From the NCBI GenBank assembly GCA_900473045.1, contig UCKS01000028.1, forward strand, positions 62,001 through 126,000: 64,000 nucleotides of DNA, given 5' to 3'. Made by a program: the position numbers and the translations under genes. Within the stretch, counting starts at the first letter, position 1, and each line of letters starts with the position of its first letter. Under the pieces are notes generated by a model. It was not told the origin of the DNA, searched no databases, and saw only the letters and a program-made list of their open reading frames with translations. Positions 1 to 8,209 of the stretch are shown here, one piece after another. This DNA is from Hyphomicrobiales bacterium. Lineage in GTDB: Bacteria > Pseudomonadota > Alphaproteobacteria > Rhizobiales > Rhizobiaceae.

Positions 1-936
1 GACGAGCGAGCCGTCCGGCCTGCGCCAGCGCACCAGTGCTTCCGCGCCGATGCAGATGCCGGTTTTCAGCTCCACGATCGGTTGGTAGTGCACGATGAAT
101 TCGCGGTTGCGGACGGCGGTCTCAAGCTCGGCCAGCGGCGACAGGCGTTTCCTCGACAGCCAGATCACCACGGCGACGATGAAGGCGGCGATGAACACGC
201 CGACGGGCAGGAGCAGCATCTGCTCGGTTCTGAGACTTGCCGCGATCTTCGACTTCGGCTCGGTCGCGACCGCAAGCAGGCCATCGCCACGCGCCGTGGC
301 AAAGAGGTCGCTGTCCGTCATTCCCTTGCCGGGTGCCGCGACAAGCGAGCGAACCAAACCGATGTCCGGCGTGTTCAGCGTATTGATGATCGTACCCTGC
401 CCGGTCGCCAGGGCAATCGACATGCCGTCATCGATCAGGACATCGACAAGCCGTGACGGCGCCACGAGAACATTGTAATTGCCAGAATGCAGGGCCATCA
501 TCGGCTTGCCGCCGCTGACCAGAGGCTGCATCCGTATCGACACTTCAATGCCATCCGGCGTGACATAGTCGATGCCCGAGCGGGTGACTGCGCCGGCGGT
601 TACACCCCAGGAGGTGCATTTGAGCAGGCCGTCTTCAAAATAACCCATCTCTTCGATGGAGCGCGTGTTAACCGTCAGCGCGCGCATGTGCTCGATGTGG
701 GCTTCCGAGCAGGGTATATCGGAGGTTGCGGCGATCGTATCGAGCGCGCCTTTGGCGTCAGCGAACGTGTTCGTCGCCCGCAGGAGTGTCACGCGGGAGA
801 CCAGCGCCAGACGATCCTGCTTCCTCTCAACGGCAATGGCCCATGACATATAAGCCATGGCCGCGATCGGGATCGCCGCCCCAAGAAGACCCAGAATACC
901 AGCCACCGCAATAATGCGGGAACGCCGCCTATCCAA
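1..936 (-). CDS. CSS-motif / EAL-domain cyclic-di-GMP phosphodiesterase, 3' truncated by window edge
   Basis: The reading frame is open for 312 codons from a TTG at 936 to the window edge. A GGGG ribosome-binding stretch lies just upstream of that TTG. Residues 8-36 form a membrane segment. The following periplasmic part carries two cysteines (C76 in PCSE, C107 in KCTSWG) typical of the CSS sensor domain. A second membrane segment lies near residues 235-255. An EAL domain then begins, with FIVHYQPIVELKTG and the signature EALVRW near the truncation. EAL proteins hydrolyse c-di-GMP to pGpG, and in enteric CSS-EAL proteins a disulfide between the CSS cysteines tunes activity. The catalytic core lies outside the window, so enzymatic competence cannot be judged. 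The TTG start is an inference; a GTG lies nine codons downstream without a better ribosome site. Confidence 0.82.
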   Translation of the reverse strand, partial: MDRRRSRIIAVAGILGLLGAAIPIAAMAYMSWAIAVERKQDRLALVSRVTLLRATNTFADAKGALDTIAATSDIPCSEAHIEHMRALTVNTRSIEEMGYFEDGLLKCTSWGVTAGAVTRSGIDYVTPDGIEVSIRMQPLVSGGKPMMALHSGNYNVLVAPSRLVDVLIDDGMSIALATGQGTIINTLNTPDIGLVRSLVAAPGKGMTDSDLFATARGDGLLAVATEPKSKIAASLRTEQMLLLPVGVFIAAFIVAVVIWLSRKRLSPLAELETAVRNREFIVHYQPIVELKTGICIGAEALVRWRRPDGSLV

Positions 937-1063
937 TTTTCACAACCCCGCGATGAACTCAAGGACAGTCATGCCAAGGTTGCATTAAGAATTTCTGTCG
1001 GCTTTTTGCGGCATTCTAGCGAACCGACAGCAGCCGGAATACCGGATGCACTCCCGCCAATGA

Positions 1064-1699
1064 TCAAGTGCTGGCGCGCCGGTAAAATGCCAGCGACCCG
1101 GCGAGCGCCAGCAGTGCACCGCCACAAATCCGATCGAGCCACAGCGCACCGGATTTCTTCAGCACCCTGACGGCCTGCGAACCGAGCGCAGCGTAAGCGC
1201 CCATGACCAGGAAATCGATCGAGGCGAAGACCAGCGCCAGAAGTGCATATTGCGGGATTTGCGGCTCTGATGACACGATGAACTGCGGCAGGAAGGCCGA
1301 GAAGAACAGATACCCCTTGGGATTGGTCACGGCCACAAGAAAGCTTTTCAGAAAGATCGCCCGCGCCGAGCCCGAGCCGTTCTCCGCCGTTGCGTGCAGT
1401 GTTTCGCTGAGCGTGCCTTTCGAGCGCAACAGCATGATGCCGAGAAAGGCGAGATAACCGGCGCCGATCCACTTGACGACCGAGAACCAGAATTCGGATG
1501 CCGCAAGCAGCGCACCGAGACCGAGCGCCACGGCGCCGATCAGGACGAAATCGGACAGGACCGCACCGATCATGCCGATCAGCGCCCGGCGAACGCCGAA
1601 ACGCGAACCGTTGGTCAAAGCCAGAAGCACGGTCGGACCGGGCGTGGCGATACCGATGAACGAAACGAGCGCAAAAGCCAGCAAGGTGATTTCAGTCAT
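1064..1699 (-). CDS. LysE/RhtB-family amino-acid exporter
   Basis: This 211-residue protein is almost wholly hydrophobic with about six membrane segments. It opens with the LysE/RhtB hallmark MTEITLLAFALVSFIGIATPGPT; the GxxTPGP turn is diagnostic. The family exports amino acids, homoserine lactones or analogues by proton antiport in the inner membrane, but the substrate cannot be read from sequence. An ATG at 1729 is possible, but the ATG at 1699 has a strong AGGAGGGGG ribosome site five bases upstream and matches the family length. The gene lies 160 bp downstream of dnaG on the same strand, and the CSS-EAL gene follows after about 130 bp. Confidence 0.85.
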   Translation of the reverse strand: MTEITLLAFALVSFIGIATPGPTVLLALTNGSRFGVRRALIGMIGAVLSDFVLIGAVALGLGALLAASEFWFSVVKWIGAGYLAFLGIMLLRSKGTLSETLHATAENGSGSARAIFLKSFLVAVTNPKGYLFFSAFLPQFIVSSEPQIPQYALLALVFASIDFLVMGAYAALGSQAVRVLKKSGALWLDRICGGALLALAGSLAFYRRAST

Positions 1700-1859
1700 G
1701 GTTCCCCCTCCTGCGAATGGGCGGACCAAATGCCCAGCCCTATCGGCGACAACCGGACTTTTGCAATTGCAGGGCGCGATGGCAAGAGGCTCGCAAATTC
1801 CACCCGCGCCGGGCTTCGCATGGCCGTTCAGGTCGAAATCCCGTACCGGCTGATGCTGC

Positions 1860-3860
1860 CTACTTGCCCGCCGGCCCCTTCACGCGGCCCGACAACACCC
1901 CAAACCCGTCGATGATGGCCTCCTGGTTTTCAAGCCGCGTCACCTCCAGCTGGACCTCCTGCAGATTGCGCAGGATCTGGCTGACAGTGTCGTCGTCGCC
2001 CTCCTCGGTGGCATAGGCGAGTTCGCTTTCCAGCTCGCGGCGCTGCCACAGCAGAGCTTTTGTGCGCTGATGCAGGGCGAGCGCCTGCAGATAACCTTCG
2101 CGGGCATCTTCGGGGGCGGCTGCGGTCGTTGCCGTCCACAGGCGGGCAAAGCGGATCTGCTGGTCGAGCGATTTCAACAGCGTATCGAAACCTTCTGCCT
2201 CCAGCTGCTCGACAAGGATTTCGCGCGACAGGCGCGGGCCTTTGGCGGCTGCGGTGTTGAGCACCGACGACCAGAAGCGCTGCAGATCGCGATTGTCGTA
2301 TTCGATCGCGGAAATCTCGTCATATTCTTCAAACAGCAATTGCGGATGATTGACGATGGTCAAAGCCAGCACGCTTTCGCGCAACGGCGGCAGCGCCTGA
2401 TGGCCGCTGACCAACGAGGATCGGGCAAGCCTATCGGAAATGCCCGAGCGCTCCGGCATGCGTCCGCCCTGCTGTCCGCCACGGCCCTGCCCCGGCCCGC
2501 CATTGCGATTGGCACCCGGGCGCTGGTTGCGGTCGAAATTGCGCTGGCCGTTCTGCTGGCGCGAAGCGCCCTGGAAAAACTGGTTCAACCGGTCGCGCAC
2601 ATCCTGGCCATAGTGGCGTCGGACGTTTTCGTCGGCAATGACCGAAACCACCTGTTTCAGCGTTGCTTCCAGCTGAGCGCGGCTTTCCGGCGTGTCGAAG
2701 CCGCCGGCCTGGGCTTCCCGCAGCCAGACCATTTCCGACAGCGAACGGGCGGACGCCATGACCTTGTCGAACGGCGCCCGTCCCTCGTTGCGGACGAGAT
2801 CGTCGGGATCCTTGCCGTCCGGCAGCATGGCGAAGCGCACGGAGAACCCGGGCTTCAGATGCGGCAGCGCCAGATCGACGGCGCGGTTGGCGGCACGGAT
2901 GCCGGCGCCGTCACCATCGAAGCAAAGCACCGGCTGCGATGTCAGCTTCCACAACAGCGCCATCTGGTTTTCGGTGAGCGCGGTGCCAAGCGGTGCCACG
3001 GCATTCTCGATGCCGGCCTGATGCAGCGCGATGACATCCATATAGCCTTCGACGGCGATGATGGTCCCTGCGCCGTCAGCTCCACCCATCGCCTTGCGGG
3101 CGCGCGAAAAATTGTAGAGCACATTGCCCTTGTGAAAGAGCTCGGTCTCGTTGGAATTGAGGTACTTGGCCGGCGCATCCGGCGACATGGCGCGGCCGCC
3201 GAAGGCGATGACCTTTTCGCGCGACGACAGGATCGGGAACATGATGCGATCGCGGAAACGGTCGTAGGAGACAGGAATATCGGGACCGTGAACGACCAGA
3301 CCGCAGGCCTCGATCTGGTCCTTCGGCACGCCCTTTCCGGCGAGGAATTCCTTCAGCGCATTGCGGCTTTCCGGTGCGTAACCGAGGCGGAATGTTTCGA
3401 TGGTGCGGCCGGTCAGACCCCGGTCTCGCAGATAGGCGCGTGCCTTGGCGCCGTTTGCCGTCTGCAACTGATCCTGAAAAAACTGCGTCGCCACTTCCAT
3501 GACGTCCTGCAGGCCGATGCGCTGACGGTCGCGCTTTTCCGCCTCGACATCCGGCTGCGGCATGGCGACGCCGGCGAGATCGGCAATCTGCTGCACGGCC
3601 TCCGGAAAGGCCATGCCGTCGAGATCGGTGAGAAAACGGAAATGATCGCCTGACACGCCACAGCCGAAGCAGTGATAGCGGCCCTTGCGGTCCTCGCAGT
3701 GGAAGCTCGGCGACTTCTCGCCATGGAACGGGCAGCAGGCCCAATAGTCGCCCCGCGAGGCATTGGTCTTCTTGCGGTCCCAGGTGACGCGTTTGCCGAT
3801 CACGTCCGAAATGGGAACGCGGTCGCGGATCTCGTCAAGAAAGGCGTTGGAAAATCGCAT
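1860..3860 (-). CDS. dnaG: DNA primase DnaG
   Basis: This 666-residue primase makes the RNA primers for replication. The N-terminal CHC2 zinc finger is visible as C43-x2-H46-x17-C64-x2-C67, within CCPFHGEKSPSFHC and YHCFGCG. The TOPRIM-fold polymerase core follows, with IIAVEGYMDV (catalytic Glu) and LCFDGDGAG (DxD-type acidic pair). After a Gln/Gly/Arg-rich linker around residues 430-475, the C-terminal helicase-binding domain ends the protein. An earlier in-frame start at 3899 exists, but the ATG at 3860 has an AGAGGT ribosome site and gives the usual length. In related genomes rpoD commonly follows dnaG; here a LysE gene does, and rpoD is not in the window. Confidence 0.97.
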   Translation of the reverse strand: MRFSNAFLDEIRDRVPISDVIGKRVTWDRKKTNASRGDYWACCPFHGEKSPSFHCEDRKGRYHCFGCGVSGDHFRFLTDLDGMAFPEAVQQIADLAGVAMPQPDVEAEKRDRQRIGLQDVMEVATQFFQDQLQTANGAKARAYLRDRGLTGRTIETFRLGYAPESRNALKEFLAGKGVPKDQIEACGLVVHGPDIPVSYDRFRDRIMFPILSSREKVIAFGGRAMSPDAPAKYLNSNETELFHKGNVLYNFSRARKAMGGADGAGTIIAVEGYMDVIALHQAGIENAVAPLGTALTENQMALLWKLTSQPVLCFDGDGAGIRAANRAVDLALPHLKPGFSVRFAMLPDGKDPDDLVRNEGRAPFDKVMASARSLSEMVWLREAQAGGFDTPESRAQLEATLKQVVSVIADENVRRHYGQDVRDRLNQFFQGASRQQNGQRNFDRNQRPGANRNGGPGQGRGGQQGGRMPERSGISDRLARSSLVSGHQALPPLRESVLALTIVNHPQLLFEEYDEISAIEYDNRDLQRFWSSVLNTAAAKGPRLSREILVEQLEAEGFDTLLKSLDQQIRFARLWTATTAAAPEDAREGYLQALALHQRTKALLWQRRELESELAYATEEGDDDTVSQILRNLQEVQLEVTRLENQEAIIDGFGVLSGRVKGPAGK

Positions 3861-3943
3861 GAATACCTCTGGGCTGGCTTCCATATAGGCGGCAATCACA
3901 GCTCGCGCTACAGAGGGGATGCGTCATACCCGCAATTCACAGG

Positions 3944-3972
3944 TTGACGGAATTTCTTGCTGTATATACAAT
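3944..3972 (+). promoter_or_regulatory. Sigma-70 type promoter of brnTA with overlapping palindrome
   Basis: TTGACG at 3944-3949 and TACAAT at 3967-3972 are separated by exactly 17 bases, a near-consensus vegetative promoter. The perfect 10-bp palindrome TGTATATACA (3961-3970) overlaps the -10 element. That is the expected place for an autoregulatory operator bound by the ribbon-helix-helix antitoxin BrnA. Promoter function and BrnA binding are inferred. Confidence 0.6.
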
Positions 3973-3993
3973 CTGTATTGGTATAAGGGTCGA

Positions 3994-4305
3994 ATGATGG
4001 GGGCAGGCATTTCCATGTTGGACCCACAACCGTTGACGTTTTTTGAGTGGGATGACCAAAAACGGCTCGGCAATATGGCGAAGCACGGTATCGACTTCGA
4101 AGATGCCGTTCTTGCTCTGCAAGAATCCAGGATCGAGTTTCAATCCATCAGAAACGGAGAAGTCCGGACGTTAGCGATCTGCACAGAGACCAACCGCATC
4201 ATCACGATTGTCTACACGATGCGACGGGAAATTTGCAGGATCATTTCCGCCCGGCCGGCACATAAAAATGAGCAAAGAATCTATCGCCAGAGTTTCCCTC
4301 GATGA
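3994..4305 (+). CDS. brnT: BrnT-family ribonuclease toxin
   Basis: The product has about 103 residues. It contains the BrnT (DUF497) signature FFEWDDQKRLGNMAKHGIDFEDAV and ends in a RIISARPAHKNEQRIY segment, matching family RIISAR...E...Y residues that form the RelE-like active site. BrnT toxins cleave RNA to halt translation and are neutralised by BrnA. The downstream brnA reading frame starts 38 bp before the end of this gene, as usual for the pair. The start is uncertain: ATGs at 3994, 3997 and 4015 all have purine-rich upstream stretches (AAGGG or GGGGGCAGG). The promoter lies immediately upstream, giving a leader of only about 15 nt. Confidence 0.85.
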   Translation: MMGAGISMLDPQPLTFFEWDDQKRLGNMAKHGIDFEDAVLALQESRIEFQSIRNGEVRTLAICTETNRIITIVYTMRREICRIISARPAHKNEQRIYRQSFPR

Positions 4306-4603
4306 AATACGCGACAAGCGCGCACGCGGCGAAAAAAGCCTGACAGACTGGGCGCGCGTCGCGGCCCTGACCGACGAGGACATCATGGCCGCCATGCGGG
4401 ACGATCCCGACTGGGCGGAATTTATGGATGTCGACTGGTCGAACGCGACGATCGTTTATCCTACCCCGAAGAAAGCCGTTTCGATACGGCTTGATGAGGA
4501 TGTAATCGACTTCTTCAAGAAGAGCGGCAAGGGATATCAGACGCGGATGAACGCCGTGCTGCGTCATTTCATGACCGAGCAGAAGAACCGAAAGAACGGA
4601 TAG
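4268..4603 (+). CDS. brnA: BrnA-family antitoxin
   Basis: This 111-residue partner of BrnT begins MSKESIARVSLDEI, followed by a charged helix (KRARGEKSLTDW). It ends in the ribbon-helix-helix DNA-binding segment VSIRLDEDVIDFFKKSGKGYQTRMN with the conserved tail NAVLRHFM. BrnA wraps BrnT through its N-terminal part and represses the shared promoter through the C-terminal fold. An upstream in-frame start at 4208 would add 20 residues not typical of the family, so the ATG at 4268 is preferred. Its translation is probably coupled to brnT, since the two reading frames overlap by 38 bp. Confidence 0.86.
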   Translation: MSKESIARVSLDEIRDKRARGEKSLTDWARVAALTDEDIMAAMRDDPDWAEFMDVDWSNATIVYPTPKKAVSIRLDEDVIDFFKKSGKGYQTRMNAVLRHFMTEQKNRKNG

Positions 4604-4724
4604 CTCCGGGTCGCCTGCTTCCTATCCAGGGAACATGGCACCGGGGCAGAAATGCCCAGAATAGGCCGTTGATGCCGGATGAAGAACAGGCAATGAATTG
4701 TTCACCATCCTCCGGAACCGCAAA

Positions 4725-5612
4725 ATGCCGCTCGCCGCACACGATCTTGTACGCAACCCGGTGTTTTTTGCCGCCATGCAGGAAAACGCCCGGCAGATGA
4801 CGGCACTGTTTGCGGAAAATCCGCGGCTGAATTCGATCTTTGCCTCACAGCAGCGCTGGCTGATGGCGCAGCTCGGCCTGTCGCTGCACTACCGGCGTGA
4901 TCCGCATGATCCGGCGAAGGGTCTCTATATGGGGCGTTTCGTTGCAACGGCGGTGGGCTATGGCATTGCCAGCCGCAACACCGCCAGCGCCTTCGTTCAG
5001 GAAATGCTGGCCTATCGTTTTGCACGGCCTGCCGATAATCCGCCCGACCGGCGCCGGCGGCCGCTGGAACCGACCGATGTGGCGGTGCAGTCGGTCGTCA
5101 AATGGCTCTATGCGCATCTGACCATTCTCGACATGCTGGATGGCGGCAAAAGGGCTGTGGCGCTGGCGGAAAATCCGGCGCTGTTTGCAAGGCTGCAGCC
5201 GGCTATCGCACAGGGAATTCTGGAAAACCACGCGGTGCGCAATCCCGGCGAAACGTTCAACCTGTTTACCTGGGCCAATTCCGGCGGACTGGTGATGGAT
5301 TGTTTTATCGGTTTGATCGAAACGTTTGATCCCGGCGCATCGCGAACCATCGTCGGCGCTGTCTCGTCTGCCGATATCTGCCAGCGCTACCTGATCTCCA
5401 AGACCCACCTGAAGCGCCTGATGACCAGGGCTGCCGAGATGGGCAGCCTTGGTCACGAGACGATTGCCGGTGCAAACATGCTCTGGCTTTCGCAACGGTT
5501 CGTGCGCGAATACTGGGCATACCAGGCGGAAAAATTCGCCATCATCGACGCGGCGTTCCATGCGGTCGCCGCGCCGGTTGCCAGGGTCAACCAGCTGTCA
5601 GCAGTTCCTTGA
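4725..5612 (+). CDS. Hypothetical protein with possible helix-turn-helix segment
   Basis: I do not recognise this 295-residue protein. It is predominantly helical with no signal peptide or clear membrane segment. It contains a motif-rich centre (GETFNLFTWANSGGLVMD). Near the C-terminus, SSADICQRYLISKTHLKRLM resembles a helix-turn-helix of transcriptional regulators. The N-terminal half (FAAMQENARQMTALFAENPRLNSIFASQQRW) suggests a helical sensing or dimerisation domain. A DNA-binding regulator is therefore a guess only. A TTG at 4698 could add nine residues. Its 3' end overlaps the convergent yqeY-like gene by 26 bp. Confidence 0.6.
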   Translation: MPLAAHDLVRNPVFFAAMQENARQMTALFAENPRLNSIFASQQRWLMAQLGLSLHYRRDPHDPAKGLYMGRFVATAVGYGIASRNTASAFVQEMLAYRFARPADNPPDRRRRPLEPTDVAVQSVVKWLYAHLTILDMLDGGKRAVALAENPALFARLQPAIAQGILENHAVRNPGETFNLFTWANSGGLVMDCFIGLIETFDPGASRTIVGAVSSADICQRYLISKTHLKRLMTRAAEMGSLGHETIAGANMLWLSQRFVREYWAYQAEKFAIIDAAFHAVAAPVARVNQLSAVP

Positions 5613-6042
5613 GCACGGTCGACGCCTTGGCGAAGTCCATCTGGCCGGCATAACGCTCCTTCAGCACCGCCATGACCTTGCCCATGTCCTTCGGGCCGCT
5701 GGCGCCTGTTTCCGCGATTGCCGCAGCGACATTGGCGCGCACGTCGGCTTCGCTCAGCTGCTTGGGCATGAAATCCTGAATGACGACGATCTCGGCGCGC
5801 TCCTTGGCGGCGAGTTCCGGGCGGGCATTGTCTTCGTAGATCTTTGCCGATTCCTCGCGCTGCTTGACCATCTTGGCCATGATCTGCAGGATTTCGTCGT
5901 CGGTGGCGTCACCCTTGCCGGTGCCGCGATTGGCGATATCGCGGGTCTTGATCTCGGCCTGAACGAGGCGGACGGTGGACAGCCGCGGCGCATCCTTGGC
6001 TTTCATCGCATCCTTGAGGGCGGCAGCGAGTTGATCGCGCAT
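5587..6042 (-). CDS. GatB/YqeY domain protein
   Basis: This 151-residue cytoplasmic protein matches the YqeY family along its whole length. It shows LKDAMKAKDAPRLSTVRLVQAEIK at the N-terminus, the central IMAKMVKQREESAKIY, and the C-terminal GKVMAVLKERYAGQMDFAKAS, which is the tail fold shared with GatB of the tRNA amidotransferase. The free-standing family is thought to act in tRNA-dependent amidation or in tRNA binding, but its exact role is unsettled. The ATG at 6042 was chosen because the upstream extension to 6099 is not family-like. The gene is divergent from carA, a common arrangement in rhizobia. Confidence 0.9.
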   Translation of the reverse strand: MRDQLAAALKDAMKAKDAPRLSTVRLVQAEIKTRDIANRGTGKGDATDDEILQIMAKMVKQREESAKIYEDNARPELAAKERAEIVVIQDFMPKQLSEADVRANVAAAIAETGASGPKDMGKVMAVLKERYAGQMDFAKASTVLKELLTAG

Positions 6043-6326
6043 GATTGTCTTACTCCTGTTTGATGGCGTTTCATAAACCAGCCGGACAGACCGGAGCAAA
6101 CGAAATGCGTGAATCCGCGGTAAAAGCTCAAGGAAAAGACCGAACCCGCCGTCTTCAAGATTGACCTTGCCCGGCGCTGCAGTTATTGACCGTCACCTGC
6201 ACCAACATCGTGACCAGGCCTGACAGCGCGCGCCCATCGCCCGCATCTGCCCGCCTGCAAACCACAACGGCCGGCCGGCGTTCTCTTGGAACGTCCGCGG
6301 CGCGCCGCCTGAACGGGATGAAGACA

Positions 6327-7532
6327 ATGACCGCGACAGCCCCCTGGACCACCGCAAAACCAACCGCCCTGCTCGTTCTGGCCGACGGTACCGTCATCGA
6401 AGGCAAGGGCATCGGTGCCACCGGCAAGGTGCAGGCCGAAGTGGTCTTCAACACGGCCCTCACCGGCTACCAGGAGATCATGACCGACCCGTCCTATCTC
6501 GGCCAGATCGTTACCTTCACCTTCCCGCATATCGGCAATATCGGCGCCAATGACGAGGATATCGAAGACCTGACGCCGGCAGCACGCCACGGCGCGGTCG
6601 GCGTCATCTTCAAGGCCGACATTACCGACCCGTCCAGCTACCGCGCCGCAAAACATCTCGACGCCTGGCTGAAGGCCCGCGGCATCATCGGCATGTGCGG
6701 CATCGATACCCGGGCGCTGACCGCCTGGATCCGCGAGAACGGCGCGCCGAACGCGGTGATCGCCCATGATCCGAACGGCGTTTTCGACATCGATACCTTG
6801 AAGGCTGAAGCCAAGGCCTGGAGCGGGCTTGAAGGCCTCGACCTCGCCAAGGTCGCCTCCTCCGGCCAGACCTCGCGCTGGAGCGAAAAGCCCTGGGTGT
6901 GGAACGAAGGTTATGACGAACTGGCGGACGCCGACACGACACATCATGTCGTGGCGCTCGACTACGGCGTCAAGCGCAACATTTTGCGCCTGTTCACCGG
7001 CCTCGGCTGCAAGGTCACCGTCATGCCGGCAACGACTTCAGCCGAAGAGGTGCTGGCCCAGAAGCCCGACGGCATCTTCCTGTCGAACGGCCCGGGCGAC
7101 CCGGCAGCAACCGGCGAATATGCGGTTCCGGTGATCCAGGAGCTGATCAAGAGCGACATCCCGCTGTTCGGCATCTGCCTTGGCCACCAGATGCTGGGCC
7201 TGGCGCTGGGTGCTACGACCGAAAAGATGCACCAGGGTCATCACGGCGCCAACCATCCGGTCAAGGATCACACCACGGGCAAGGTCGAGATCGTCTCGAT
7301 GAATCACGGCTTCGCGGTGGATTCGAAGTCCTTGCCGGAAGGCGTTGAAGAGACTCATATTTCGCTGTTCGACGGCACCAATTGCGGCCTGCGCCTGACC
7401 GGTAAGCCAGTGTTCTCGGTCCAGCATCATCCGGAAGCCTCGCCCGGCCCGCAGGACAGCCACTATCTCTTCCGCCGCTTCATCAATCTGGTGCGCGAGA
7501 AGAAAGGCGAGCCGGCATTGGCCGAACGCTGA
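6327..7532 (+). CDS. carA: Carbamoyl-phosphate synthase small (glutaminase) subunit
   Basis: This 401-residue subunit hydrolyses glutamine and passes ammonia to CarB to make carbamoyl phosphate for arginine and pyrimidine synthesis. The N-terminal CPSase domain contains LVLADGTVIEG and NTALTGYQEIMTDPSY. The class I amidotransferase domain carries the nucleophile C284 in LFGICLGHQM and the H368/E370 pair in HHPEASPGP. The ATG at 6327 matches the length of rhizobial CarA; an ATG three codons upstream (6318) and a TTG at 6188 region are less likely. carA and carB are separated by 12 kb here rather than adjacent. A strong terminator follows immediately. Confidence 0.97.
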   Translation: MTATAPWTTAKPTALLVLADGTVIEGKGIGATGKVQAEVVFNTALTGYQEIMTDPSYLGQIVTFTFPHIGNIGANDEDIEDLTPAARHGAVGVIFKADITDPSSYRAAKHLDAWLKARGIIGMCGIDTRALTAWIRENGAPNAVIAHDPNGVFDIDTLKAEAKAWSGLEGLDLAKVASSGQTSRWSEKPWVWNEGYDELADADTTHHVVALDYGVKRNILRLFTGLGCKVTVMPATTSAEEVLAQKPDGIFLSNGPGDPAATGEYAVPVIQELIKSDIPLFGICLGHQMLGLALGATTEKMHQGHHGANHPVKDHTTGKVEIVSMNHGFAVDSKSLPEGVEETHISLFDGTNCGLRLTGKPVFSVQHHPEASPGPQDSHYLFRRFINLVREKKGEPALAER

Positions 7533-7554
7533 TATCTCACGTCATGGAATACTG

Positions 7555-7591
7555 AAAAGGCCCGGTCTCTCAAACGAGTACCGGGCCTTTT
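7555..7591. terminator. Bidirectional intrinsic terminator between carA and the VOC gene
   Basis: A perfect 12-bp stem (AAAAGGCCCGGT at 7555-7566, ACCGGGCCTTTT at 7580-7591) encloses a 13-nt loop. Its A-rich and T-rich flanks serve both strands, and it lies between the ends of the convergent carA and VOC genes. Confidence 0.88.
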
Positions 7592-7595
7592 GCAT

Positions 7596-7979
7596 TTAGC
7601 CGTTGAAGACCACGGAAAGCTTGTTGCCGGCCGGGTCGCGCATATAGGCCGAATACCAGTCCGGGCCATATTGCGGACGGGCGCCCGGAGCCCCTTCGTC
7701 GGTGCCGCCATTGGCCAGCGCCGCTTGGTAGAAGGCCTCGACCTCCGCATGCGACGTCACGACAAAGCCGACCATGGCGCCATTTCCGGGTGTGGCCGGT
7801 TCGTTGTTGAACGGTTCGCAGACCCAGAGCAGGAAACCTTCGCCGGTGCCGCCTAGCGTATAGCCGTGCCAGCCCGGATATCTGGCATGCGCGGCCCAGC
7901 CGATCGTCGCAAGCACCGCATCGTAGAAGCGCACCGATACGGCATGATCCAATGTTCCAACAGTCGCATAAGCGGTCAT
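7596..7979 (-). CDS. VOC-fold (glyoxalase/bleomycin-resistance-like) protein
   Basis: This 127-residue single-domain protein has the VOC pattern: an opening TVGTLDHAVSVRFYDAVLATIGW with a metal-type His, a middle LWVCEPFN strand, and the closing YMRDPAGNKLSVVFNG typical of the second beta-alpha-beta-beta-beta module. Family members are dioxygenases, isomerases or drug-binding proteins, so the substrate cannot be inferred. The ATG at 7979 has an AAAGGGGGAG ribosome site. It is convergent with carA. Confidence 0.85.
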   Translation of the reverse strand: MTAYATVGTLDHAVSVRFYDAVLATIGWAAHARYPGWHGYTLGGTGEGFLLWVCEPFNNEPATPGNGAMVGFVVTSHAEVEAFYQAALANGGTDEGAPGARPQYGPDWYSAYMRDPAGNKLSVVFNG

Positions 7980-8209
7980 TCCACTCCCCCTTTGATCATC
8001 ACCAGATTAAACGAGAGAACGGAACAAATAAAGAACAAAATATCAGTTTGGAATTGCCTCTCTGTCTGGTTGAAACCAGTAGCGCTGTGCATAGACGATC
8101 GATCCCGCTCCAGAAGGCATATTCGACCTCCGGATGGTTACCGTCACGGCGATAGGACCACCGTCCCGGCATTGCAGCACGCATCCCCGCACTTCCCTTT
8201 CGCCAAGCC

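Noticed and set aside
2070-3653. Long plus-strand open frame (527 codons) opposite dnaG
   Set aside because: It lies wholly antisense to DnaG, whose zinc-finger and TOPRIM motifs are unmistakable; GC-rich codon bias creates such antisense frames.
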